Shown here piece by piece: positions 1 through 5,224 of a DNA stretch of 10,561 nucleotides. Both the position numbers and the translations under genes were made by a program. The stretch covers positions 1-10,561 of the forward strand of contig CAZXOC010000262.1 in NCBI GenBank assembly GCA_964642165.1, written 5' to 3'. Under the pieces are notes generated by a model. The model was not told the DNA's origin. It ran no database searches and saw only the letters and a list, made by a program, of their open reading frames with translations. The DNA comes from CAYRVX01 sp964642165. GTDB taxonomy: Bacteria; Planctomycetota; Phycisphaerae; SM23-33. The first letter of the stretch is position 1. Every line of letters starts with the position of its first letter.

Positions 1-627
1 CTCGTCCTCGTCGTCCTCGTCGTCGTCCTTGTGCTTCCCCTTGTGCTCGTGCTTCCCCTTGTCCCTGTGCTTGGCCTTGTCTTTTCCCTTGCCCTTGCCC
101 TCGGCCTTCTCCTCGTCCTCGATCTTTTTCTCGAGGATCTTCCCGTTCGGCGCGACCTTGATCTCGATCTCCTTGTCGCCGACCTTCCACTCGGCCTCGT
201 AGGCGGTTCGGCCGCCCTGGACCGACTTCTCGACCTCCTCGATCCGGTTCCTGCCGGCGGCCTTGAGGACGGTCTTTCGGACGGCGGCGGGAAGCTCGTC
301 CAGCGACAGCGAGATCTCCCTCTCGACGAGCCGGCCGTCGGCGGTCACCTTCACCTCGACCTTCCGCCCTTTCACCATCCACCCGGCCTCGTAGAAGACC
401 TTGCCGCCTTCCCGCTCCTCCTCGACCTTCCCATCGAGCTTGTTGTGGCCCGCTTCGTTGAGGATCCTCAGCCTCGCGAGCTCGGGGATCTTCTCCAGCG
501 GGACGATCCGCTCCATCTCCTCGCCCTTGGCTTCGTGCTTCGGCTTCTTCGCCCACGCCGAGCTCGTCGCCAGGGCAAGGGCCCCGACGCAAACGGCCGC
601 CACCACCCATCCTGAGTACCTGCGCAT
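1..627 (-). CDS. Exported protein with two tandem PepSY-like domains and a charged C-terminal tail (partial)
   Basis: Reading the minus strand from the ATG at 627 gives 209 open codons to the window edge, so the C-terminus is missing. A GGGAG ribosome binding site lies 7 bases upstream of the ATG. Residues 1-26 form a signal peptide (RR, hydrophobic core, A-W-A cleavage site), so the product is exported. Two homologous domains follow, at about 47-105 and 112-169. Each has the pattern 'P-x-x-[AV]-R, helix, Y-E-A-x-W-x-V, charged strand, x-x-G-[RK]-[IL]-x-[ED]-[RK]-x-I', which is typical of PepSY-like (BLIP-like) domains. Those domains are thought to bind or inhibit proteins and peptides in the periplasm. 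From about residue 174 the chain is low complexity: a Gly/Lys/His stretch turning abruptly into Asp/Glu at 201-209. The upstream polX ends in a terminator, so this gene probably has its own promoter. The fold family is fairly sure; the partner and role are unknown. Confidence 0.8.
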   Translation of the reverse strand, partial: MRRYSGWVVAAVCVGALALATSSAWAKKPKHEAKGEEMERIVPLEKIPELARLRILNEAGHNKLDGKVEEEREGGKVFYEAGWMVKGRKVEVKVTADGRLVEREISLSLDELPAAVRKTVLKAAGRNRIEEVEKSVQGGRTAYEAEWKVGDKEIEIKVAPNGKILEKKIEDEEKAEGKGKGKDKAKHRDKGKHEHKGKHKDDDEDDEDE

Positions 628-666
628 CGCGTGTCTCCCTATCCGCTTCCGCGGCATCTTGACGTC

Positions 667-688
667 GCCGGACCGTCCGGCACGTGCC
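667..688. promoter_or_regulatory. Two overlapping perfect palindromes upstream of the PepSY-like gene (candidate operator)
   Basis: GCCGGAC-C-GTCCGGC (667-681) is an inverted repeat with 7-base arms around one central base. GGCACGTGCC (679-688) is a perfect 10-base palindrome sharing three bases with it. Both lie 40-61 bases in front of the PepSY-like start codon, in a 162-base gap that otherwise holds only the polX terminator. A weak -10-like TAGACT on the minus strand (714-719) has no good -35. Symmetry of this kind suits a dimeric regulator, but palindromes arise easily in GC-rich DNA and no regulator is identified here. Confidence 0.35.
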
Positions 689-756
689 TGACCTGCCGCC
701 CGTTCGCAGGGGCAGTCTATCTCGCGAACATGAACGCACGATGAAATCCACGACCC

Positions 757-785
757 AAAACGGCACGACCGCCCACGCCGTGCCG
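757..785 (-). terminator. Intrinsic terminator of polX
   Basis: On the minus strand a stem of 9 pairs (CGGCACGGC with GTCGTGCCG, one G-U pair) with a 7-base loop starts five bases after the polX stop codon. It is followed directly by TTTT. Position, stem strength and U-run all fit a Rho-independent terminator. It insulates the downstream PepSY-like gene from polX transcription. Confidence 0.7.
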
Positions 786-789
786 CCGC

Positions 790-2517
790 TCAGCGCTTCC
801 GCCGGAGCCACTGCTCGAGCCGCCGGGCGGGCCAGGTGTTGACCACGTCGGCGGCTGTCGCCCAGCCGCGGCGGGCCGTCGTCACGCCGAAGCACATCAG
901 GTCCAGCCCGGCGATGTTGTGCGCGTCGGTGTTGATGAGGAGCTTCGCGCCGGCGCGGATGGCGGCCCGGACGTGCGTGTCGCGAAGGTCCAGCCGCCAG
1001 GGATGGGCGTTGATCTCCAGCGCGACGTCGTTGGCGGCCGCGGCGGCGGCGATGGCCTCGATGTCGATCTCCATCCCCGGCCGCTCGTTGATCAGCCGGC
1101 CCGAGACGTGCCCGATGCAGTGCACGTGCGGCTGCTCGATGGCCCGGACGATCCGGGCGGTGGCCTCCTTGCGCCCCAGCGACAGCGCCGAGTGCGGCGA
1201 GGCGGTCACGAAGTCCAGCTCCGCCAGCACGCCGGCGGCGAAGTCCAGCCGCCCGTCCTTGAAGATGTCCACCTCGACGCCCGCCAGCGCCCGGATGCCC
1301 TTGTGCTTCGCTCCGGCGGCGCGGATGGCCCCCGCGTGCTCGGCGAGGCGCTGCTCGTCCAGGCCGTTCGCCTGGATCTGGCTCTTGGAATGGTCGCAGA
1401 TCGCCAGGTACGCATACCCGCGGTCCCGGCAGGCGGCGATCATCTCGTCGATCGTGTTGGCCCCGTCGGAAGCCGTCGTGTGCACGTGCAGGTCACCGCG
1501 GATATCCTTCAGCTCCAGCAGCTCCGGCAGCGTGCCGGCCAGGGCGGCCTCCACCTCGCCGCGGTCCTCCCGCAACTCCGGCGGCACCGGCGCCAGCCCC
1601 AGGGCCTCGTAGATGCCCGCCTCGTCCTTCCCCGCCAGCGGCTTGTCGCCGGCGAACAGCCCGTACTCGTTCAGCCGCCAGCCCCGCTTGACCGCCAGCT
1701 CGCGCAGGCGGATGTTGTGGGCCTTCGAGCCGGTGAAGTACTGCATGGCGGCCCCGAAGCTCCGGGCCGGCACGACGCGCAGGTCGACCTCCACGTCGCC
1801 CTCGGTGAGGATCGAGCACTTGGTCTCGCCCCGGGCGACCACGCGGGCCACGCCCGGGGCCTCCGCGAAGCCCGCCGTGATGCGCCCGCCGGCGGACTTC
1901 GGCGCCTCGCACAGCAGGTCGATGTCGCCGATGGTCTCTCGCCCGCGGCGGAAGCTGCCCGCCGGCACCACGCGCTTCACGCCCTTGAGCTCCCGCACGA
2001 CGCCGGCCAGCTCTTCGGCCACGGCCGCCGCCTCCTCCAGCCGAATCCGCCCCCGCGACGCCGCCATGAAGGCCAGCGACTCGCCGAGCTGCTCGACCTT
2101 CCGCTTGCCGAGCCCCGGCACGCCCGCCAGCCGCTCCGGGTCGCTCGCGATCGCCTCGCGCAACTGCTCGACGGACTCGACGCCGGCGTCCTTCCACAGC
2201 TTCGCCACCGTCTTGGGCCCCAGCCCGCCGACGGCCAGCAGACCCGGCAGCTCCGCCGGTACCCGGGCCATCAGCTCCTCGTGCCGGTCGACCTTCCCGG
2301 CCTCAAGGGCCTGTTGGATCTTCGCGGCCGTGCTCTTGCCGATGCCGGGGATGGCCTGGAGCTTCCCCGCCGCCGCGACGTCCGCCATCGCCTCGGTGTG
2401 CTCGGCGATCACGCGTGCGGCCCGGCGGTAGCTGTTGATGCGGAAGGCGTCGCCGCCGAGGATCTCCATCAGGTCGGCGATCCGCGCGAAGATGTCCGCG
2501 ATCTCCTGGTTCGTCAT
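790..2517 (-). CDS. polX: PolX: family X DNA polymerase with C-terminal PHP domain
   Basis: This 575-residue protein has the full bacterial PolX layout and the usual family length. Residues 1-75 are the 8-kDa-type region with the helix-hairpin-helix I-P-G-I-G-K (56-61). Further hairpins follow at G-G-L-G-P-K (97-102) and V-P-G-L-G-K (133-138). The palm has G187-S188 and the catalytic Asp pair D198/D200 (G-D-I-D), with the third Asp D245. Y260-F-T-G-S is the nucleotide and sugar contact region. The PHP domain (about 341-575) keeps its metal ligands: H344, H346, H376, E415, H442, H470, D531 and H533. Family knowledge predicts gap-filling synthesis in base excision repair plus Mn-dependent 3'-5' exonuclease and AP-endonuclease-type activity in the cytoplasm. 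I chose the ATG at 2517 because residue 1 then begins the conserved M-T-N-x-E-I-A motif and an AGGGCG lies 4 bases upstream. The frame stays open for 51 more codons upstream, but those are Pro/Arg-rich and unlike the family. Confidence 0.95.
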   Translation of the reverse strand: MTNQEIADIFARIADLMEILGGDAFRINSYRRAARVIAEHTEAMADVAAAGKLQAIPGIGKSTAAKIQQALEAGKVDRHEELMARVPAELPGLLAVGGLGPKTVAKLWKDAGVESVEQLREAIASDPERLAGVPGLGKRKVEQLGESLAFMAASRGRIRLEEAAAVAEELAGVVRELKGVKRVVPAGSFRRGRETIGDIDLLCEAPKSAGGRITAGFAEAPGVARVVARGETKCSILTEGDVEVDLRVVPARSFGAAMQYFTGSKAHNIRLRELAVKRGWRLNEYGLFAGDKPLAGKDEAGIYEALGLAPVPPELREDRGEVEAALAGTLPELLELKDIRGDLHVHTTASDGANTIDEMIAACRDRGYAYLAICDHSKSQIQANGLDEQRLAEHAGAIRAAGAKHKGIRALAGVEVDIFKDGRLDFAAGVLAELDFVTASPHSALSLGRKEATARIVRAIEQPHVHCIGHVSGRLINERPGMEIDIEAIAAAAAANDVALEINAHPWRLDLRDTHVRAAIRAGAKLLINTDAHNIAGLDLMCFGVTTARRGWATAADVVNTWPARRLEQWLRRKR

Positions 2518-2533
2518 GGCTCGCCCTGCCGGA

Positions 2534-2539
2534 AGTATA
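2534..2539 (-). promoter_or_regulatory. polX: Candidate -10 box for polX
   Basis: TATACT on the minus strand is the best AT-rich -10-like hexamer in the divergent gap. It would put the transcript start near 2527, leaving a leader of only about 10 bases with the AGGGCG ribosome site at its very 5' end. No good -35 is visible (TCCCCC at the expected distance). This is weak support, so the true promoter may be elsewhere in the gap. Confidence 0.25.
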
Positions 2540-2630
2540 GCACCGCCCGGTGGCCGGGGGGAAGGCCTCGGCGCCGCTGTCCGCAGCGCGCGGGGATCGG
2601 CGCCCACTGGCCGCCTGGGGGCCGACCGTC

Positions 2631-2636
2631 TACAAT
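2631..2636 (+). promoter_or_regulatory. Candidate -10 box for the psd-pssA unit
   Basis: TACAAT stands out in otherwise very GC-rich DNA, 52 bases before the small ORF at 2688 and about 205 bases before psd. The expected -35 region reads CTGGCC/TGGCCG, a poor match. It is the most likely start of the plus-strand lipid operon because nothing comparable occurs between here and psd. Confidence 0.4.
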
Positions 2637-2687
2637 AGGTCCGCAGGACCAGCCGGCTTGGATCCCCCATCGCCAGGGGCAGGCAGG

Positions 2688-2807
2688 ATGAGACGCGGGT
2701 TCGGAATCCGACCGTCGCGGCCCGTTTCCGCCGTGGCCGTCGTCGTCGGGCTCGTCAGCCGGATGGAGTTCGAGCAGAAACGCCGCGAGATCATGAAGGA
2801 GCTCTAA
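2688..2807 (+). CDS. Possible 39-residue small protein upstream of psd
   Basis: ATG at 2688 opens a 39-codon frame ending in TAA. GGCAGG sits directly before the start, so the ribosome site is close but plausible. The peptide has an Arg-rich start, a short hydrophobic stretch at about residues 12-23 (V-S-A-V-A-V-V-V-G-L-V) and a charged amphipathic end (M-E-F-E-Q-K-R-R-E-I-M-K-E-L). That would suit a tiny membrane-anchored or membrane-associated protein. It lies between the presumed promoter and psd with a 33-base gap, so it would be co-transcribed. I recognise no family. It may be only an open stretch in the psd leader. Confidence 0.35.
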   Translation: MRRGFGIRPSRPVSAVAVVVGLVSRMEFEQKRREIMKEL

Positions 2808-2840
2808 CCGTCGGGCCCGGCCCCGACCGGAAGACCCACG

Positions 2841-3566
2841 ATGGCCTGCTGCGGATTGACGCCCTACGGACGGCGGGAGTGGCTGGCGGCGACGGCCGTC
2901 GCCGTCGTCGGCTGCGCGGCGCTCGGCGTCCTCGCCTGGCGCGTGGGCTGGCTGTGCCTGCTGCCAGGCGTGCCGATCGTGCTGCTCTGGCTGTGGGTGG
3001 TGTGGTTCTTCCGCGATCCGCAGCGCGTCGTGCCCGACGGGCCCGGGCTGTTCGTCAGCCCCGCCGACGGCACGGTGACCGACGTGACCCCCGTCGGGGC
3101 GGACAGCCCGCTCGGCGCCGAGGGCGTCCGGATCGGCGTGTTCATGAGCATCTTCGACGTCCACGTGAACCGCGCTCCCTGCGATGGGCACGTCGAGTCC
3201 GTCGAGCACCGCGACGGCGTGTTCCTCGACGCCCGCAAGCCCGAGGCCGCCTTCCGGAACGAGTCCACCACCATCCGCCTGACCCACGCCCTCCACGGCA
3301 CCGACTACCCCGTCGTCGTCCGCCAGGTCGCGGGGCTCATCGCCCGGCGAATCGTCACCGATCTCCGCGAGGGACAGGCCGTCCGCCGCGGCGAGAGAAT
3401 GGGTATGATCAAGTTCGGCTCCCGCCTGGAGCTGCTCGTGCCGCGGGCCCTGGCCGGTGCGGTGCGCGTGGCCGTCGGCGACCGGGCCGTCGCGGGCAGG
3501 ACCGTGCTGGTGGCCGCCCTCGCCGGGCCAAGCGAAGGGACCCATGGACAACCCACCGAGACCTGA
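2841..3566 (+). CDS. psd: Phosphatidylserine decarboxylase proenzyme (short, archaetidylserine-decarboxylase-like type)
   Basis: This 241-residue membrane enzyme decarboxylates phosphatidylserine to phosphatidylethanolamine on the cytoplasmic membrane. Two hydrophobic segments (about 15-33 and 36-56) anchor the N-terminus. The family motifs follow in order: F-F-R-D-P-x-R (56-62), S-P-A-D-G-T-V (73-79), M-S-I-F-D-V-H-V-N-R (102-111), R-Q-V-A-G-L-I-A-R-R (161-170) and G-E-R-M-G-M-I-K-F-G-S (184-194). G193-S194 is the self-cleavage site; S194 becomes the pyruvoyl cofactor of the small alpha chain. The length matches the short psd type rather than the longer enterobacterial form. GGAAG upstream of the ATG serves as ribosome site. 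The 3' end overlaps pssA, which makes its substrate. Confidence 0.95.
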   Translation: MACCGLTPYGRREWLAATAVAVVGCAALGVLAWRVGWLCLLPGVPIVLLWLWVVWFFRDPQRVVPDGPGLFVSPADGTVTDVTPVGADSPLGAEGVRIGVFMSIFDVHVNRAPCDGHVESVEHRDGVFLDARKPEAAFRNESTTIRLTHALHGTDYPVVVRQVAGLIARRIVTDLREGQAVRRGERMGMIKFGSRLELLVPRALAGAVRVAVGDRAVAGRTVLVAALAGPSEGTHGQPTET

Positions 3567-4581
3567 CCGACCGCCGGAGAGTTCCGCCGCCGACCCGCCG
3601 CGCCGCGCCGTCCAGGCCGCTCGCCGACGGGAACGCCGCGAACGCAACCGCCGCAGGATCCTCAAGACCACCGCCGTCCTGCCCAGCCTGTTCACCGTAT
3701 CCAACGGCCTGCTGGGCTTCGCGTCGATCCACCTCGCCACCCGCGCGGGCATCGACGGCGAGCCGCTCCTGCTGGGCACGGCGGCCTGGCTGCTGTTCGG
3801 GGCGATGTTCTGCGACATGCTGGACGGCCGCCTCGCCCGGTTCACCCGACGCACCAGCGACTTCGGCGGGCAGCTCGACAGCCTCTGCGACGTCATCAGC
3901 TTCGGCGTCGCCCCCGCCGTGCTGATGCTCCGGACCGTCATGGGGGCCGTCCACGGGCAGGTCGGCAAGGTCGCCTTCCTCTCGCGCCTCAGCGACGTCG
4001 GCATCGAGCGCGTGCTCTGGTGCGTGGCGGGCGTGTACGTCGCGGGGGCGGCCTTGCGCCTGGCACGCTTCAACGTCGAGAGCGAGCCGGACGAGTCCGC
4101 CCACATGGAGTTCCGCGGGCTGCCGACGCCCGGGGCCGCCGCCGCCGTCGCCACCCTCGTCCTGCTGTTCGATCACCTCATGAACATCAACCGGGGCGGG
4201 TGGTTCTTCGGGCCCTGGCTGCTGAGCATGAACGAGCGGATCGCCCTGTGGATGTGCGCAGCCATCAGCATCGTCCTGCCCGTCATGACCCTCGCCGTCG
4301 GGCTGCTGATGGTCTCGCGCTTCCGCTACCCGCACGTGGTCAACCAGTACATCCGCGGCAAGCGCCCGTTCAGCTACCTCGTCAAGTTCGTGATGGTGCT
4401 CCTGGCCGCGCTGCTGGAGCCCTTCGTGGCCATGGCCGCCGCCGCCATGGTCTACGTCCTGACCGCCCCCGGCCGCGCCGCTTGGCGGCGACTCCGGCAA
4501 ACCACCTCGCCCGCCCCGCCCGCCGGGGCCCCCGCACCGAAGGGCGACAAAGGCCCCACGAGCCGTTCGCAAAGCCCTTGA
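3544..4581 (+). CDS. pssA: CDP-diacylglycerol-serine O-phosphatidyltransferase (phosphatidylserine synthase)
   Basis: This 345-residue integral membrane protein transfers a phosphatidyl group from CDP-diacylglycerol to L-serine, giving phosphatidylserine and CMP. The CDP-alcohol phosphatidyltransferase signature is complete: D91-x2-D94-G95-x2-A98-R99-x8-G108-x3-D112-x3-D116, which binds metal and CDP. P47-S-L-F-T-x-x-N-x-x-x-G (47-58) is typical of the start of the first membrane helix in PssA. About six to seven hydrophobic segments follow, with loop motif R-F-N (174-176) as in bacterial PssA. I chose the ATG at 3544 because AAGGGA lies 3 bases upstream and it gives a normal N-terminus; the frame is open 29 codons further inside psd. 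The first 40 residues are Pro/Arg-rich, and the last 40 are a Pro/Ala/Lys-rich cytoplasmic tail of unknown use. The start overlaps psd by 23 bases, implying translational coupling. Confidence 0.92.
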   Translation: MDNPPRPDRPPESSAADPPRRAVQAARRRERRERNRRRILKTTAVLPSLFTVSNGLLGFASIHLATRAGIDGEPLLLGTAAWLLFGAMFCDMLDGRLARFTRRTSDFGGQLDSLCDVISFGVAPAVLMLRTVMGAVHGQVGKVAFLSRLSDVGIERVLWCVAGVYVAGAALRLARFNVESEPDESAHMEFRGLPTPGAAAAVATLVLLFDHLMNINRGGWFFGPWLLSMNERIALWMCAAISIVLPVMTLAVGLLMVSRFRYPHVVNQYIRGKRPFSYLVKFVMVLLAALLEPFVAMAAAAMVYVLTAPGRAAWRRLRQTTSPAPPAGAPAPKGDKGPTSRSQSP

Positions 4582-4605
4582 CCCGTCCGGCCGATAAGGT
4601 ATCAT
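4578..4605 (+). promoter_or_regulatory. Sigma70-type promoter of tRNA-Gly
   Basis: TTGACC (4578-4583) and TATCAT (4600-4605) are separated by 16 bases, close to consensus. The predicted start near 4611-4612 leaves a 5' leader of about 7-8 bases before the tRNA. The -35 box overlaps the pssA TGA stop codon at 4579-4581, so the tRNA promoter is partly built into the end of the lipid gene. Confidence 0.65.
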
Positions 4606-4618
4606 AGCTCCTGCCGAC

Positions 4619-4690
4619 GCGGGCGTAGCTCAGTGGTAGAGCGTCACGTTGCCAACGTGAATGTCGTCGGTTCAAATCCGATCGCCCGCT
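4619..4690 (+). tRNA. tRNA-Gly (anticodon GCC)
   Basis: The 72-base sequence folds as a full cloverleaf. The acceptor stem GCGGGCG/CGCCCGC has 7 pairs. The D arm is GCTC/GAGC. The anticodon arm is TCACG/CGTGA with loop T-T-G-C-C-A-A, so positions 34-36 are GCC. The variable loop is ATGTC. The T arm is GTCGG/CCGAT with loop T-T-C-A-A-A-T. The discriminator base is U, as is usual for bacterial tRNA-Gly. CCA is not encoded and must be added by a nucleotidyltransferase. It reads GGC directly and GGU by wobble, codons used heavily here. Confidence 0.97.
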
Positions 4691-4693
4691 TGA

Positions 4694-4737
4694 ACGCCTC
4701 TTGGTGATCCCGGCGCCTCGGGATTGCCAGGAGGCGT
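4694..4737 (+). terminator. Long hairpin directly after tRNA-Gly (terminator or processing signal)
   Basis: The arms 4694-4712 and 4719-4737 pair over 19 positions: 16 Watson-Crick pairs and three G-U pairs with no mismatch, closed by the 6-base loop GCGCCT. It begins only three bases after the tRNA. The following bases are CTCTCGTTG, so there is no proper U-run. It could be a non-canonical terminator or a 3' barrier for tRNA maturation. The G-U pairs would be mismatches in the opposite strand's RNA, which favours function in the tRNA transcript. Confidence 0.55.
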
Positions 4738-4783
4738 CTCTCGTTGACAATTCCGCCACGCCCGAATCGTCACGCCTCGCCTG

Positions 4784-4806
4784 CCCTGAGCCTGTCGAAG
4801 GGCTCA
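4784..4806. repeat. REP-like extragenic palindrome
   Basis: CCCTGAGCCTGTCGAAGGGC matches the widespread bacterial 'CCCTGAGC-Y-TGTCGAAGGG' repeat. It forms a stem-loop between TGAGCC (4787-4792) and GGCTCA (4801-4806). Such elements are normally present in many copies per genome and are moved by REP-associated tyrosine transposases. Only one copy is visible in this window. Its right end runs straight into the transposase relic. Confidence 0.65.
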
Positions 4807-4937
4807 TCAAGATCGCGGCGAAGGTCGTGACGCACGCAAGATACGTCATCTTCCAGATGGCCGAGGTCGCCGTGCCCAAGCAGCTCTTCCTCGCGATCCT
4901 GGAGCGGGTACGACGGTTGCGACCGCCGAAACGGTGC
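4803..4937 (+). pseudogene. C-terminal relic of a DDE transposase, probably IS1380 family
   Basis: The frame starting at 4803 reads L-I-K-I-A-A-K-V-V-T-H-A-R-Y-V-I-F-Q-M-A-E-V-A-V-P, then K-Q-L-F-L-A-I-L-E-R-V-R-R-L-R. This resembles the C-terminal end of IS1380-type transposases, where a 'K-I-x-A-[KR]-V-V-x-H-A-[RK]-Y-V-x-F-Q-x-A-E-V-A-V' segment precedes a final amphipathic helix. Only about 40-45 residues remain: no catalytic Asp/Asp/Glu, no start codon and no terminal inverted repeats that I can identify. On the left, homology stops exactly at the REP-like palindrome. The family call comes from memory of the motif. The relic nature is clear if the call is right. Confidence 0.6.
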
Positions 4938-5110
4938 CGGGATGATCGCGAGAACTGTCGAGACAGCCAGAGAGGGCGGAGGCGAGGGGGATGGTCTGCG
5001 CGGATCGACAGCAAGCCGCCATTTGCAGCCTGGTTCGGTCCGCGTCATAGCCCGCCAATGCCCCGATGCAGGCTTGTCAGGGTCAGAGACTCTCGCCAAA
5101 CCCGGGATTG

Positions 5111-5119
5111 TGATAGAAT
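5111..5119 (+). promoter_or_regulatory. Candidate extended -10 promoter for the exported-protein cluster
   Basis: TGATAGAAT combines the TG of an extended -10 element (TG-n-TAGAAT) with a good -10 hexamer at 5114-5119. It is the most AT-rich spot in the gap. At the -35 distance the sequence is TCTCGC, a poor match, which an extended -10 can compensate. A start near 5126 would give a leader of about 100 bases before the ATG at 5225. Confidence 0.45.
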
Positions 5120-5128
5120 CATCGGAAA

Positions 5129-5159
5129 GGCCCACGGTCCCGACGCGTCGGGATGGGCC
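5129..5159. promoter_or_regulatory. Strong dyad in the leader of the YdjY-domain gene
   Basis: TCCCGACGCGTCGGGA (5138-5153) is a perfect 16-base palindrome. Outer arms GGCCCA (5129-5134) and TGGGCC (5154-5159) extend the pairing across a 3-base bulge (CGG). If transcription begins near 5126, the hairpin forms at the very 5' end of the mRNA. It could be a protein operator just downstream of the start site or a 5' stabilising stem. No U-run follows, so termination is unlikely. Confidence 0.4.
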
Positions 5160-5224
5160 GGAGTCCATCTGGGACACCGGAGGAGCCGCGAAGCGAAATC
5201 CCGGTTCGGCCCAAAGAGATACGG

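Larger units (their letters stand above)
4691..5224. other. Gene-poor boundary between tRNA-Gly and the exported-protein cluster
   Basis: I find no intact gene in this 534-base stretch. In order it contains a long hairpin (4694-4737), about 46 bases without recognisable content, a REP-like palindrome (4784-4806), a transposase C-terminal relic (about 4803-4937), about 170 bases in which I recognise nothing (4938-5110), then a candidate promoter and leader dyad for the gene at 5225. It looks like a scarred insertion point next to a tRNA. Confidence 0.6.

Noticed and set aside
31..615. Leu/Val-rich plus-strand frame that resembles a membrane protein
   Set aside because: The Leu/Val runs are the complement of Lys/Asp/Glu codons in the PepSY-like gene. 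There is no ribosome site, and the minus frame has a signal peptide and duplicated domain.
2518..2670. A 51-codon N-terminal extension of PolX
   Set aside because: The extra residues are Pro/Arg-rich, unlike any PolX, and cover the divergent promoter region. The internal M-T-N-x-E-I-A start fits the family length.
919..2691. Open frame of about 590 codons on the plus strand opposite polX
   Set aside because: It is a shadow of polX. The minus frame carries all polymerase and PHP motifs; the plus frame has no recognisable fold and is full of Leu/Arg/Gly/Gln repeats.
2514..4154. Open frame of about 546 codons on the minus strand across psd and pssA
   Set aside because: It is antisense to two well-supported enzymes, with no motifs and low-complexity composition.
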